The position numbers were made by a program, and so were the translations under genes. A stretch of DNA of 13,172 nucleotides from Savagea sp. (GTDB taxonomy: Bacteria; Bacillota; Bacilli; Bacillales_A; Planococcaceae), in the NCBI GenBank assembly GCA_030146155.1, contig JASLCF010000147.1, forward strand, positions 1 to 13,172. The letters are read 5' to 3'. Below the pieces are notes generated by a model. The model ran no database searches. It saw only the letters and a list, made by a program, of their open reading frames with translations, and was not told the origin of the DNA. This document shows positions 13,106 through 13,172 of this stretch, piece by piece (positions within the stretch are counted from its first letter, which is position 1; each line of letters starts with the position of its first letter).

Positions 13106-13172
13106 GATTCCGTAGCTCAGCTGGGAGAGCGCTACCTTGACAGGGTAGAGGTCGCTGGTTCGAGCCCAGTCG
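13106..13172 (+). tRNA. tRNA-Val (anticodon GAC), 3' end cut by window edge
   Basis: The cloverleaf can be laid out base by base. Acceptor 5' strand is GATTCCG (13106-13112), D-stem GCTC/GAGC, and anticodon stem CTACC/GGTAG around loop TTGACAG with anticodon GAC (13139-13141). The variable region is AGGTC, and the T-arm is GCTGG-TTCGAGC-CCAGT (13154-13170). The final CG begins the acceptor 3' strand, expected to continue GAATC; about 5-9 bases are missing. GAC reads valine codons GUC/GUU. A strong promoter precedes it, and further tRNAs may follow outside the window. Confidence 0.96.

Overview
The window looks like a chromosomal segment of a low-G+C Gram-positive bacterium, probably order Bacillales. 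The DNA is AT-rich, almost every gene has a strong AGGAGG-type Shine-Dalgarno sequence, and sigma-A-like promoters and U-tract terminators are easy to read. The gene content also fits: KtrD-type potassium channel, YkoY/YceF-type TerC protein behind a yybP-ykoY leader, YpsA (DUF1273), and murE next to prfC as I recall for staphylococci. A Planococcaceae- or Staphylococcaceae-like host is plausible, but I cannot name a genus. Nothing suggests a mobile element, prophage, CRISPR array or defence island.

Layout, left to right. All genes are on the minus strand except the acetyltransferase and the tRNA. (1) Bases 1-1782: a ktrD-like K+ channel gene followed by a MarR/MhqR-like regulator cut by the window edge; the regulator's Shine-Dalgarno overlaps the ktrD stop codon. 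(2) 1881-2984: a TerC-family membrane protein with its own terminator downstream. Upstream it has a manganese-type yybP-ykoY riboswitch whose terminator shares bases with the closing P1 helix. (3) 2985-6129: a single large RND efflux pump gene without adaptor or outer-membrane partner. Its promoter is overlapped by a near-perfect 31-bp palindrome that looks like a repressor operator. (4) 6183-7800: prfC (release factor 3), preceded by a strong terminator hairpin that ends only about 18 bases before its start codon. (5) 7815-11816: a tight array of aldehyde dehydrogenase, M42 metallo-aminopeptidase and murE, probably one operon from a promoter upstream of the dehydrogenase. (6) 11833-12443: a GNAT acetyltransferase on the plus strand from a near-consensus promoter, back-to-back with the dehydrogenase promoter. 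It converges on ypsA, whose terminator lies partly inside the acetyltransferase coding end. (7) 12445-13172: ypsA, then on the plus strand a strong promoter and a tRNA-Val(GAC) gene cut off by the right edge.

Most genes are familiar housekeeping, envelope or transport functions. The points most worth checking are regulatory: the Mn2+ riboswitch with an extra upstream hairpin that would compete for P1, the palindrome over the RND pump promoter, and the attenuator-like hairpin before prfC. In murE, the amino-acid specificity motif reads DDPR rather than the canonical DNPR. I found no convincing new multi-gene system. Two translation starts were placed on Shine-Dalgarno evidence: murE at an ATG at 9278 and the acetyltransferase at a TTG at 11897.
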